Assembly (NCBI GenBank): GCA_020846515.1
Contig: JADLDX010000433.1
Span: 1 to 8,695, forward strand
Length of the DNA stretch: 8,695 nucleotides
Direction: 5' to 3'
Source: Pirellulaceae bacterium
GTDB lineage: Bacteria > Planctomycetota > Planctomycetia > Pirellulales > Pirellulaceae
The stretch's first letter is position 1, and every line of letters begins with the position of its first letter. Under the pieces are notes generated by a model, which worked only from the letters and a program-made list of their open reading frames with translations, was not told the origin of the DNA and searched no databases. Of this stretch, positions 1 through 5,867 are shown piece after piece. Position numbers and translations under genes: made by a program.

Positions 1-969
1 AGTGGTCAGGAATTCTTTTTCCAGTCCAGGTGACGGGAAGCGGAAGGTAACATTCATCAACGATCGTGAATCGGGCTGGGCATGCCCGATGAACAGCTCC
101 GGATAGGCATCCAGCTTGCTATACAGCAGGCGAGCTTTCTTGCGATTGTGATTGAGCATGCTATCCAAACCGCCGATTGTTTCTTCTAGCCACTGACCAA
201 TCAGGCCTAAAACGTAAATGGCGAATGTCGGCGGTGTATTCCACATCGAACCTTCGCTGGCATGATTGCGGTAGCTGAGGTAGCCGGGCAGATTGTTCGC
301 ACTTCGCTCGAGCAACTCTTTGCGTATGACCACCACGGTCACGCCAGCCGGACCAGCGTTCTTCTGGGCACAGGCGTAGATCAGGCTGTAACGGTCCAGG
401 TTCACTGGTCGGCACAAAAAGTCGCTGCTGGAGTCGCACACCAACGGTGCACCGCTGGCATGAATATCATCCAAAAACTGAACACCTTGGATGGTCTCAT
501 TGCTGGTGATGTGCACATAAGCCGCATCGGGCGAGATCTTGAGTTCGCCGGCATCGGGCAAGCGATCGTAGTTGGTGGCCTTGGCATCATAAATGACCTC
601 CACCGCCCCTTCTTTCCGGGCTTCATCCGCCGCGTATTTGCCCCATGAACCAGTCAAAACGTATTGAGCGGCAGTGCTCTGACCACGCAGCAGGTTGACA
701 GCCGTCATCGAAAACTGCAGGCGTGCTCCCCCTTGCAAGAAGAGTACTTCAAACTCGTCTCCAATACCGAGTAACCGGCGCAGGCTGGCCTGAGCCTGAT
801 TCTGGATGGCAATATATTCTTCACTGCGATGGGAAACTTCGAGAATGGAGCAGCCAGCTCCGGGCAAGCAGAGCAAATCTTCCTGAACGCGTTTGAGCAC
901 CGGTAAGGGCAATACGGCCGGACCTGGTGAAAAATTAAAGACCCGCTCCGCAGCAACTTGGGCCGACAT
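1..969 (-). CDS. serC: Phosphoserine aminotransferase SerC (C-terminus cut by window edge)
   Basis: This PLP-dependent class-V aminotransferase converts 3-phosphohydroxypyruvate plus glutamate to phosphoserine, the second step of serine biosynthesis, in the cytosol; in many bacteria it also serves pyridoxine synthesis. The 323 residues present show the SerC N-terminal motif FNFSPGPAVLP (residues 11-21), the substrate-phosphate segment EVSHRSEEY (44-52) and the PLP-phosphate loop LQGGARLQF (78-86). They also show HITSNETIQG (153-162), cofactor-ring Asp in CDSSSDF (178-184), the Schiff-base lysine K203 in CAQKNAGPAG, and NTPPTFAIY (244-252). The family is usually about 360 residues, so roughly 40 C-terminal residues, including the conserved late arginine, lie outside the window. 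The ATG at 967-969 is preceded by AAGGAAA (977-983) at 7 nt spacing and places the SPGP motif where the family has it. The gene is 211 nt downstream of the DUF1579 gene on the same strand, so cotranscription is uncertain. Confidence 0.95.
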   Translation of the reverse strand, partial: MSAQVAAERVFNFSPGPAVLPLPVLKRVQEDLLCLPGAGCSILEVSHRSEEYIAIQNQAQASLRRLLGIGDEFEVLFLQGGARLQFSMTAVNLLRGQSTAAQYVLTGSWGKYAADEARKEGAVEVIYDAKATNYDRLPDAGELKISPDAAYVHITSNETIQGVQFLDDIHASGAPLVCDSSSDFLCRPVNLDRYSLIYACAQKNAGPAGVTVVVIRKELLERSANNLPGYLSYRNHASEGSMWNTPPTFAIYVLGLIGQWLEETIGGLDSMLNHNRKKARLLYSKLDAYPELFIGHAQPDSRSLMNVTFRFPSPGLEKEFLTT

Positions 970-1118
970 GGCGAAATTTCCTTGCATTACATTGAATTGT
1001 CCCGAGTTCCATGGCACGGACCAGCCGTGACCAGGTTCGCCATTTTATGGGGACAGCTCGTTTTGCGGAAGAACCGCTTCGGCAGACCTGACTATTCATC
1101 CGTACTGAATTTCGGGAC

Positions 1119-1147
1119 GCGGGCGAATCGCCAAGGATTTCGCCCGC
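1119..1147 (-). terminator. Candidate hairpin between the DUF1579 gene and serC
   Basis: A 9-bp perfect stem (gcgggcgaa at 1119-1127 pairing with ttcgcccgc at 1139-1147) with an 11-nt loop lies about 34 nt after the DUF1579 stop codon in the direction of transcription. No T-run follows it on the minus strand, so it is not a classical intrinsic terminator; it may be a 3'-end stabilising or attenuating stem. The remainder of the 970-1180 spacer shows no gene I can support. Confidence 0.25.
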
Positions 1148-1180
1148 CCAAGCCAGCGACATTTTTAGGGTTTGACAACT

Positions 1181-1735
1181 TTAGGGTTTGGAAACACGAC
1201 GCATGTCGCCCGTCATGAATGTCACCCATTTGCCATCCTCGCCCAGCATGGACGAGGTCGCCCGGATGTGATCCGCCGATTTGAATTCGTACGCATCACG
1301 AAACTTAGTCATCTTGCCCGCAGCCATATAATTCGGACCGTCCGCCTCCAAGGTCAGCGTCTTGCCGGCGGCATCCACACTGCCTTCGTATTTCCACATA
1401 TGGTTCATCATGTTGTCGACCCAAGTACCCACATACTTTTTCTTGGCCGGGTCATAGCCAATGGTCTGAATGGCGGTCATGGGTTGCCCAGCCATATCGC
1501 CGCGCAGTTCGTTGACCACCCAAAATCCGCCCAGCATCCGCGATGACATCGTGCCCTTGCATTGCATCGGTGGAGAGTCGGGGCCCATTTTGCCTTCCGA
1601 TTGGGTCGTCCATTGGCCTGCAAATTGTTTGAGCAGGGCATGCTCTTTTTCAGGACCAGGAAATTCCGGCCCCTGCGCGGTAGCCAGACTGGACAAACAC
1701 AACGAAAACACAAGAAAACCAATATTGCGCAACAT
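1181..1735 (-). CDS. Secreted DUF1579 domain protein
   Basis: This protein of 184 residues starts with a clear Sec signal peptide: a short positive N-terminus (MLRN), a hydrophobic core at about residues 5-18, and a likely signal peptidase I site after SLATA (about residue 20). There is no lipobox cysteine, so it is probably a soluble exported or periplasmic protein. The mature part matches the DUF1579 layout: a lead helix HALLKQFAGQW (32-42), then beta-rich sequence with GGFWVVNELRGD (69-80), the IGYDPAKKKYVGTWVDNM stretch (92-109), WKYEGSVDAAGKTLTLEADGP (centred near 125) and the closing GKWVTFMTGDMRR (168-180). The molecular function of DUF1579 is not known, although its fold resembles small beta-barrel ligand-binding proteins. 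The ATG at 1733-1735 has an AGGAA ribosome-binding site 8 nt upstream. The gene stands alone: the spacer of 303 bp before it carries a palindromic repeat. An 11-bp direct repeat (tttagggtttg at 1164-1174 and 1180-1190) spans its stop codon. Confidence 0.88.
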   Translation of the reverse strand: MLRNIGFLVFSLCLSSLATAQGPEFPGPEKEHALLKQFAGQWTTQSEGKMGPDSPPMQCKGTMSSRMLGGFWVVNELRGDMAGQPMTAIQTIGYDPAKKKYVGTWVDNMMNHMWKYEGSVDAAGKTLTLEADGPNYMAAGKMTKFRDAYEFKSADHIRATSSMLGEDGKWVTFMTGDMRRVSKP

Positions 1736-1740
1736 GACGG

Positions 1741-1753
1741 CGGTTCCTATAAC
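1741..1753 (-). promoter_or_regulatory. Ribosome-binding site of the DUF1579 gene, shared 13-mer with the palindromic element
   Basis: On the minus strand this reads gttataggaaccg, and its AGGAA core lies 8 nt before the ATG, which supports that start. The same 13 bases occur, in the same strand sense, in the apical part of the nearby palindromic element (1925-1937), and again in the second copy (plus-strand 8629-8641). I cannot tell whether this is chance or a leftover of an older repeat copy. Apart from this site and the repeat element, I see no gene and no confident promoter in the 1736-2038 spacer. Confidence 0.5.
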
Positions 1754-1862
1754 GATTGCCAGCAGCTATCTGCGGCGAGGTGGTGAAAAGCGGCCCACAC
1801 GTAGTCGATCGCCTAGCGACCCAATCGACAACCAACCTACAAAAACGAACGGCCTTTTTTGC

Positions 1863-1994
1863 AACGCTGTGAAGCATTTTTGCTCGTGAAATCCGGCATT
1901 TGTAGCGGTTGGGCGCAAGCCCTCCGGTTCCTATAACTAGCGGGATATACCGGACGGCTTGCGCCGTTCCGCTACTAAAATTCTTCACAGCGTT
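1863..1994 (+). repeat. Nested-palindrome repeat element, complete copy 1
   Basis: This is a 132-bp element with 12-bp perfect terminal inverted repeats, aacgctgtgaag at 1863-1874 and cttcacagcgtt at 1983-1994. An inner stem pairs gtagcgg, ggcgcaagcc and tccggt on the left (about 1902-1928) with their complements on the right (about 1950-1975). The apical loop is about 20 nt, and an asymmetric extra segment of about 20 nt sits on the left arm. A second, nearly identical copy lies in the opposite orientation at 8572-8695, with about five mismatches over the shared length. The flanks of the two copies are unrelated, which fixes the boundary at the end of the terminal repeat. The element is non-coding; any open frame inside is fortuitous. 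It lies 44 nt past the stop of the upstream PH-domain gene, so on RNA it would form a large 3' hairpin. It resembles a MITE or long REP/BIME-type element; I cannot assign a named family. Confidence 0.85.
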
Positions 1995-2038
1995 ACCTTT
2001 TTTGGGTGACTGGGGACTCAATTGGACAGCCTGCGTAT

Positions 2039-2794
2039 TCAACTGGCAAGACGCACAGCCAGGTCGCGGATTTGCTGCAGCAACTCCAGCTCGGCCGGCG
2101 TCGACAACCCGTGTGGCATGAAAGCATTTGCCATGGGACGCTGATACTCATCGCCCAGCCCGGCTGACTTGGCTGTCCGCCATTTGGCCATTATCAGCTC
2201 GCGCAGTTCCTCTGGATTGTCGATGCCTTCCAGCAAACCGGTATGACCGCTTAAATTCTGTTCGCCGTGTTGACCAACCGCGCCACCGCCGCCGGCGGTC
2301 TGCACCACCACATCGGAGATTCCGTACAGGCGCTGCACGGGCCCCTGTTTGATCGACACGTTCTGAATATTCTCGTAGGTGATGGTCACTTCATTGATGA
2401 TCCAAATGCCACGCCGAATGCGCAGCGTTCGATCACTCAGCACGTACCAAGTCGTATCGTATCGCAGATGCAGTGCGATATAGACCAAAATATCGGGCAC
2501 GATGATCACAAACCAAAACAGAGGCGCTAGCAATATTCCGACGATGGGCCTGGCGAACAACAATGCCAGCCAGGCGACGACTAATGTGATATCAACCGCG
2601 AATAGTCCAATCCAGAAATAGAGCTTGCGGTAACGCAGGTATCCTAGTGCGGGTCGAAACGCACGGACCTGTTGATCCTCGGCACCGACCAACTCCGGCG
2701 GCGCAGCCGGCACACATAACCACTTTGTCACGCCCGCCCAGACACCTTGATAGCACCATTGGCTGGCCCGCAATATTGCCTGGTCACCTATCAT
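2039..2794 (-). CDS. Membrane-anchored bacterial PH (bPH2/DUF304) protein, second of a pair
   Basis: This 251-residue membrane protein has an amphipathic N-terminal part and two adjacent transmembrane helices (about 58-81 and 84-108). A single bPH2 domain of the YdbS/YdbT type follows (about 112-207). Recognisable bPH2 features are RYDTTWYVLSDRTLRIRRGIW (near 111-131), the VTITYENIQNVSIKQGPVQR stretch (near 136-155), YGISDVVVQTAGG (157-169), and the closing helix with NPEELRELI (193-201). A Gly-rich loop follows the GISDV strand. After a linker, the tail TPAELELLQQIRDLAVRL forms a predicted helix that resembles the end of the neighbouring PH protein. E. coli and Bacillus YdbS/YdbT family proteins are membrane proteins of unsettled function. 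The ATG overlaps the stop of the upstream PH gene (ATGA), and an AGGAG site lies 8 nt upstream, so the pair is probably translationally coupled. The two products may act together; that is inference. Confidence 0.9.
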   Translation of the reverse strand: MIGDQAILRASQWCYQGVWAGVTKWLCVPAAPPELVGAEDQQVRAFRPALGYLRYRKLYFWIGLFAVDITLVVAWLALLFARPIVGILLAPLFWFVIIVPDILVYIALHLRYDTTWYVLSDRTLRIRRGIWIINEVTITYENIQNVSIKQGPVQRLYGISDVVVQTAGGGGAVGQHGEQNLSGHTGLLEGIDNPEELRELIMAKWRTAKSAGLGDEYQRPMANAFMPHGLSTPAELELLQQIRDLAVRLAS

Positions 2795-3522
2795 GCTCGC
2801 GTCTCCTGGCGATTGACGAGTATCTGCAGCGCGTCACGAATTTCAACCAGCGTTTGTAAGGCCAACGCGGTCGTTTGCTCGTTCGAGTGCATTGCGTTAG
2901 ATACCTCTGTTGGCTGACCCACCACCGAAGCCGTTACCACTGAATCAGTTCCTACTGAGTCGGTTACGACTGATGCAGATGCCCTGGCAAATGTCGATGC
3001 GATTCCGCCAGGCCGGTCGTCGCGCGCTCCACGCATACGTGCGTACAAAAAGTCTCGCAGCGCCTCGGCCTGCAAAACACCTTCTATGGCCATCTCGGCC
3101 CCGGCATTACCAGAAGCCGTTTGCAGACTGATGGTGGCCAGTCCCATCCAGCGTTGAAGCAAGTTATGGGTCAAGTGAATATCCTGCAACCTACGAAAGG
3201 TCAAATTCACTTCCCGACGAAAGAACAGGCCATGGCTCATCGACACACCGTCGGCATCGAACTTGTACCGCAGAGTGCTGTAGCGAATATACAAACTCAA
3301 CAAAACCAGAGGAAATGCGGGGCCAGCGAGTATTGAGAGGAAAATATAGTAGGTCAACAACTTGCGATCCGGCCGCTGGATCGTCGCAGGATCAAAGCTT
3401 GATTCCATATTTGTCGGCCTCACAGCGTTTGGCAGTGTCGTCGAACCTGGTATGGACGCGGTCACGGGTGGGTGAGAGCCATGGTGAGGCTGAGAAGGGG
3501 GCATGGTACCTTGGAACTCCAT
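2791..3522 (-). CDS. Membrane-anchored bacterial PH (bPH2/DUF304) protein, first of a pair
   Basis: This 243-residue protein begins with a low-complexity Pro/Ser/His/Thr-rich segment (about 1-45). A hydrophobic stretch (about 55-80) could form one or two membrane passes, and a bPH2 domain follows (about 83-165). Diagnostic sequence includes LRYKFDADGVSMSHGLFFRRE (near 84-104), the VNLTFRRLQDIHLTHNLLQRW core (near 105-125), GLATISLQTASG (127-138) and EALRDFLYARM (153-163). The linker 166-215 is rich in Ser/Val/Thr/Asp with a repetitive stretch near 184-201. The C-terminus (218-238) is a predicted helix like that of the partner protein. The start is uncertain: the chosen ATG has only a weak GGGAA upstream, and in-frame ATGs at 3504 and near 3408 (before the first membrane segment) are plausible. 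It lies 114 nt after the antiporter gene and overlaps the next PH gene by 4 bp. The membership of bPH2 is clear; the role is not known. Confidence 0.87.
   Translation of the reverse strand: MEFQGTMPPSQPHHGSHPPVTASIPGSTTLPNAVRPTNMESSFDPATIQRPDRKLLTYYIFLSILAGPAFPLVLLSLYIRYSTLRYKFDADGVSMSHGLFFRREVNLTFRRLQDIHLTHNLLQRWMGLATISLQTASGNAGAEMAIEGVLQAEALRDFLYARMRGARDDRPGGIASTFARASASVVTDSVGTDSVVTASVVGQPTEVSNAMHSNEQTTALALQTLVEIRDALQILVNRQETRA
2803..2807 (-). promoter_or_regulatory. Ribosome-binding site of the second PH gene
   Basis: AGGAG on the minus strand, 8 nt before the ATG at 2792-2794, lies inside the last codons of the upstream PH gene. Together with the ATGA stop/start overlap it fixes the start and suggests coupled translation. 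Confidence 0.75.
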
Positions 3523-3636
3523 ATGGTTTCCCGGATATTCGGCTGAGCGCGTGCAATCTTGCCTAAGTGCATCGCCGATTCTGCGAATGAAAGCTAGTTA
3601 TCGCAAGTGCGCGGCACACAGCTTAGTCCCAGTTCC

Positions 3637-5451
3637 TCAAGCCTGCCTTTCTTCGCTCCACCCTGGTTTTGATTCTACTGATTTTAAGTCTTCTGACTCA
3701 GACCCTTTTGATTCAGGCTCTACTGGTTCAGGTTCTTCTGGGCAGAGCAACATGGTGAGTTGTTCGATCGCGCCGTCAGCCGCAAGCTTGCGAACATGGA
3801 GCGAGATCTTGCCGAAGTTGACGACTCGGTCGGCCAACGGACCGGACTGATTGGCGTGTTGAAGAATGGCATTACCCAGCGTCAAGTTGGGGTCTGCGTC
3901 CATGACGATTCCATAGACATCCTCTAACTCCCGCACCGTGGTGGTGGGACGCAAAGGGAATTCAAGCTCAGAGGGTAATTGATCCTGGTCGCGTCGAAGA
4001 CTGGAGAAAATACGATCCACTATCGGTCGTACGTTGGGACGCAGGACCAGGATCACATGATCGCCGGCATGAATCGTCGTATTGCCCTGTGGCGGTATGA
4101 TCTCTTCGTCTCGCGAAATCAAGGCGATCACAACTCCGCCCGGTAATGCCAATTCTTTTACCATGCGTCCAGCGGCCCGCGACTCGGCTGAAACGGTGTA
4201 GTCCACGATATCGCTGTCAATATGCCGCAGGGAACTGATTTCAAGTGTTAACGGCGGCACCGATGTGTGCGGAATCTCGAGCTTAAGCAGTTTGGCAGCG
4301 ATCGGTAGCGACCAGCCTTGCACCAACGCAGATACAACCACTACGAAAAATGTAATGTCAAAGATCAGCGAGGCCTGGGGTGCCCCAAGCAACAACGGAA
4401 AGGTGGCTAGCGTAATGGGCACCGCTCCCTTCAATCCACCCCATGATATGAAAACCAATTCACGCCATGAAAAACGCATCATGCACAGCGACAGCCAAAC
4501 GGCTAGCGGTCTGGCTACCAAAATCAAGACAGCACCGATCAATAAACCGTATCCGCCAACGATCAGCAGTCGAGAGGGATAGCTAAGTAGTCCGAGCACG
4601 ATAAACATGACGATCTGGGACAGCCAGGCAATCGCATCATGAAACAACAAGATGCCGCGTTGAAAAACCAATCGGCTGTTGCCCAGCACGATACCTGCCA
4701 GATAAACGGCCAGGAAACCGCTGCCACCCAACCAAGCGGTTAGTCCGAACACGAGCAAACAAAAAGCGGTAACCAGTACTGGATACAAACCTGCGGCGCC
4801 CAAATTGATGCGATTGACAATGCGCACAGTCAATAAGCCGACACTAATGCCCACCAAAGCTCCCACAACCATCTGACTCAGGAACATGCCCAGCAAATTC
4901 CAACCGAACTCGCGACTGCCGGTCAGTAGTTCGATGCAGCCTACCGTCATAAAGATGGCCATCGGATCGTTCGAGCCGCTCTCAATCTCGATGGTCGATA
5001 CGAGTTTATGCGGCAAAGAAATTCCGCCCATCCGTAAGACGGCAAACACCGCAGCTGCATCGGTTGATCCTACGATGCTGCCCAGCAACAATCCCTCGAG
5101 CCAACTGAACTTCAGGACCCACATCGCGGCTAGACCAGTCAACACGGAGGTCACTAGGACACCCACGGTAGCCAATGACAAAGCGGGCTTCCAAACTGAG
5201 CGCACCGCTTTCATGGAAGTGCCCAACCCACCGTCAAACAAAATCAAGACCAGCGCGACCGTACCGATGCTATGCGCCAGTTCGTAGTCATCAAAGAGTA
5301 TCCCGCCTAACCCTTCCGAGCCGGCCAGCATTCCCAGGAGCAGAAACAGCACCAGTACCGGCACGCCCATCCGTGCTGATAGCTTGCTGGAGACGATACC
5401 GAGGAGAATAAGTACACCGACAACAAAGATCAGGCCGTCCACCAAAAACAT
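3637..5451 (-). CDS. CPA1-family K+(Na+)/H+ antiporter, NhaP2/CvrA type
   Basis: This is an inner-membrane monovalent cation/proton antiporter, expected to export K+ or Na+ in exchange for protons and to contribute to ion, volume or pH homeostasis. It has 604 residues from the chosen ATG. The membrane domain (about 1-390) has around a dozen hydrophobic segments, including FLLLGMLAGSEG (36-47), ILFDGGLGT (70-78), the unwound-helix motif GSTDAAAVFAVL (128-139), the ion-binding motif ESGSNDP with Asn161-Asp162, and SWGGLKGAVPI (336-346). The cytoplasmic part has an RCK_C (TrkA-C) domain (about 408-482) and a CorC/HlyC-like transporter-associated domain (about 493-569), as in E. coli NhaP2/CvrA (about 578 residues). 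The tail 571-604 is acidic and Glu/Ser/Pro-rich. An in-frame GTG at 5526 would add 25 residues, but it has no ribosome-binding site and would sit before the first helix; the ATG matches the family start, with a weak GGGAA upstream. Whether the ion is K+ or Na+ cannot be read from the sequence. Confidence 0.93.
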   Translation of the reverse strand: MFLVDGLIFVVGVLILLGIVSSKLSARMGVPVLVLFLLLGMLAGSEGLGGILFDDYELAHSIGTVALVLILFDGGLGTSMKAVRSVWKPALSLATVGVLVTSVLTGLAAMWVLKFSWLEGLLLGSIVGSTDAAAVFAVLRMGGISLPHKLVSTIEIESGSNDPMAIFMTVGCIELLTGSREFGWNLLGMFLSQMVVGALVGISVGLLTVRIVNRINLGAAGLYPVLVTAFCLLVFGLTAWLGGSGFLAVYLAGIVLGNSRLVFQRGILLFHDAIAWLSQIVMFIVLGLLSYPSRLLIVGGYGLLIGAVLILVARPLAVWLSLCMMRFSWRELVFISWGGLKGAVPITLATFPLLLGAPQASLIFDITFFVVVVSALVQGWSLPIAAKLLKLEIPHTSVPPLTLEISSLRHIDSDIVDYTVSAESRAAGRMVKELALPGGVVIALISRDEEIIPPQGNTTIHAGDHVILVLRPNVRPIVDRIFSSLRRDQDQLPSELEFPLRPTTTVRELEDVYGIVMDADPNLTLGNAILQHANQSGPLADRVVNFGKISLHVRKLAADGAIEQLTMLLCPEEPEPVEPESKGSESEDLKSVESKPGWSEERQA

Positions 5452-5701
5452 TGAATTCCCGCGAACAAGAGGTGAGGTAACGAAACTTCCTAAATCGGCT
5501 CCCACGGCCCAGGTGGAGCTTGCCACACGATCTAATGGTACGAACGTGTCGAGACGATTACTGGTCTCAGCAACAGCTCGACGAATCGTACTCCGTCGTA
5601 TTATGCCAAAACCTGCTTGTTTATCGCGAGCTGCCGCTGCGAAGAGGCGGAGAATGCTGCAAAAAAAGAGTGCCGACGCTCAAGGTCAGCTTTTGCGGCT
5701 C
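5452..5701. other. Non-coding spacer upstream of the antiporter gene
   Basis: This stretch forms the left part of the 405-bp gap between the antiporter and the LolD-like gene. I see no coding region with recognisable homology or a good ribosome-binding site. Its position makes it the likely place for an antiporter promoter, but I cannot point to convincing promoter hexamers. The rest of the gap holds the hairpin cluster. Confidence 0.5.
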
Positions 5702-5830
5702 GTAGCCACCGCTGCCAAGCGGTGGATTCTATGTAGCCACCGCTGCCAAGCGGTGGATTTCGCCTCTAGCCCAGGTCCACCGTTTGGCGACGGTGGCTAC
5801 GCGGTCCACCGTCTGGCGACGGGTGGCTAC
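5702..5830. repeat. REP-like cluster of four hairpin units, two direct and two inverted
   Basis: Two identical 25-bp units at 5702-5726 and 5733-5757 each read gtagccaccgct-gcca-agcggtgga, an 8-bp perfect stem (ccaccgct/agcggtgg) closed by a 4-nt loop. Two related units in the opposite orientation lie at 5776-5800 and 5805-5830; each has a ccaccgt/acggtgg stem, a 6-nt loop and ends in ggctac. The last has one extra G. The left pair and the right pair are also inverted repeats of each other across an 18-bp centre (5758-5775), so either four small hairpins or one large cruciform can form. The arrangement is that of REP/BIME elements: short palindromes with a fixed tag (gtagc) in head and tail orientation. 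It lies just after the LolD-like gene, so its transcript could protect or terminate the operon mRNA. No REP-associated transposase is visible in the window. Confidence 0.85.
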
Positions 5831-5850
5831 GGAGTTTGAAGAATCGTGCT

Positions 5851-5867
5851 GTGAACTTAGGGTTCAC
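5851..5867 (-). terminator. Small hairpin over the LolD-like stop codon
   Basis: A 6-bp perfect stem, gtgaac (5851-5856) with gttcac (5862-5867), has a 5-nt loop that contains most of the end of the gene, including the TAA. No T-run follows, so an intrinsic terminator is doubtful. It adds one more stem just before the REP-like cluster. Confidence 0.2.

Noticed and set aside
262..648. Plus-strand open frame inside the serC region
   Set aside because: It is antisense to serC, which is complete through this region with its conserved motifs including the PLP lysine; the plus-strand product has no recognisable family.
958..1218. Possible small genes in the 970-1180 spacer on either strand
   Set aside because: Both candidate frames overlap serC or the DUF1579 gene extensively, lack a good ribosome-binding site and have no recognisable similarity.
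1909..2121. Open frame on the plus strand whose first 30 or so codons reappear at 8412-8657 on the minus strand, as if a conserved small protein
   Set aside because: The similarity is fully explained by the two copies of the non-coding palindromic element; the frames diverge as soon as the repeat ends, and neither has a convincing ribosome-binding site or homology.
4265..4582. Plus-strand open frames inside the antiporter gene (also 4886-5287)
   Set aside because: They are antisense to well-conserved membrane segments of the antiporter and read as shadow sequence with no recognisable domain.
5699..5832. CRISPR array suggested by repeated 25-bp units with short gaps
   Set aside because: There are only four units, two of them inverted, with gaps of 4-18 bp instead of uniform spacers, and no cas genes nearby; a REP-like cluster fits better.
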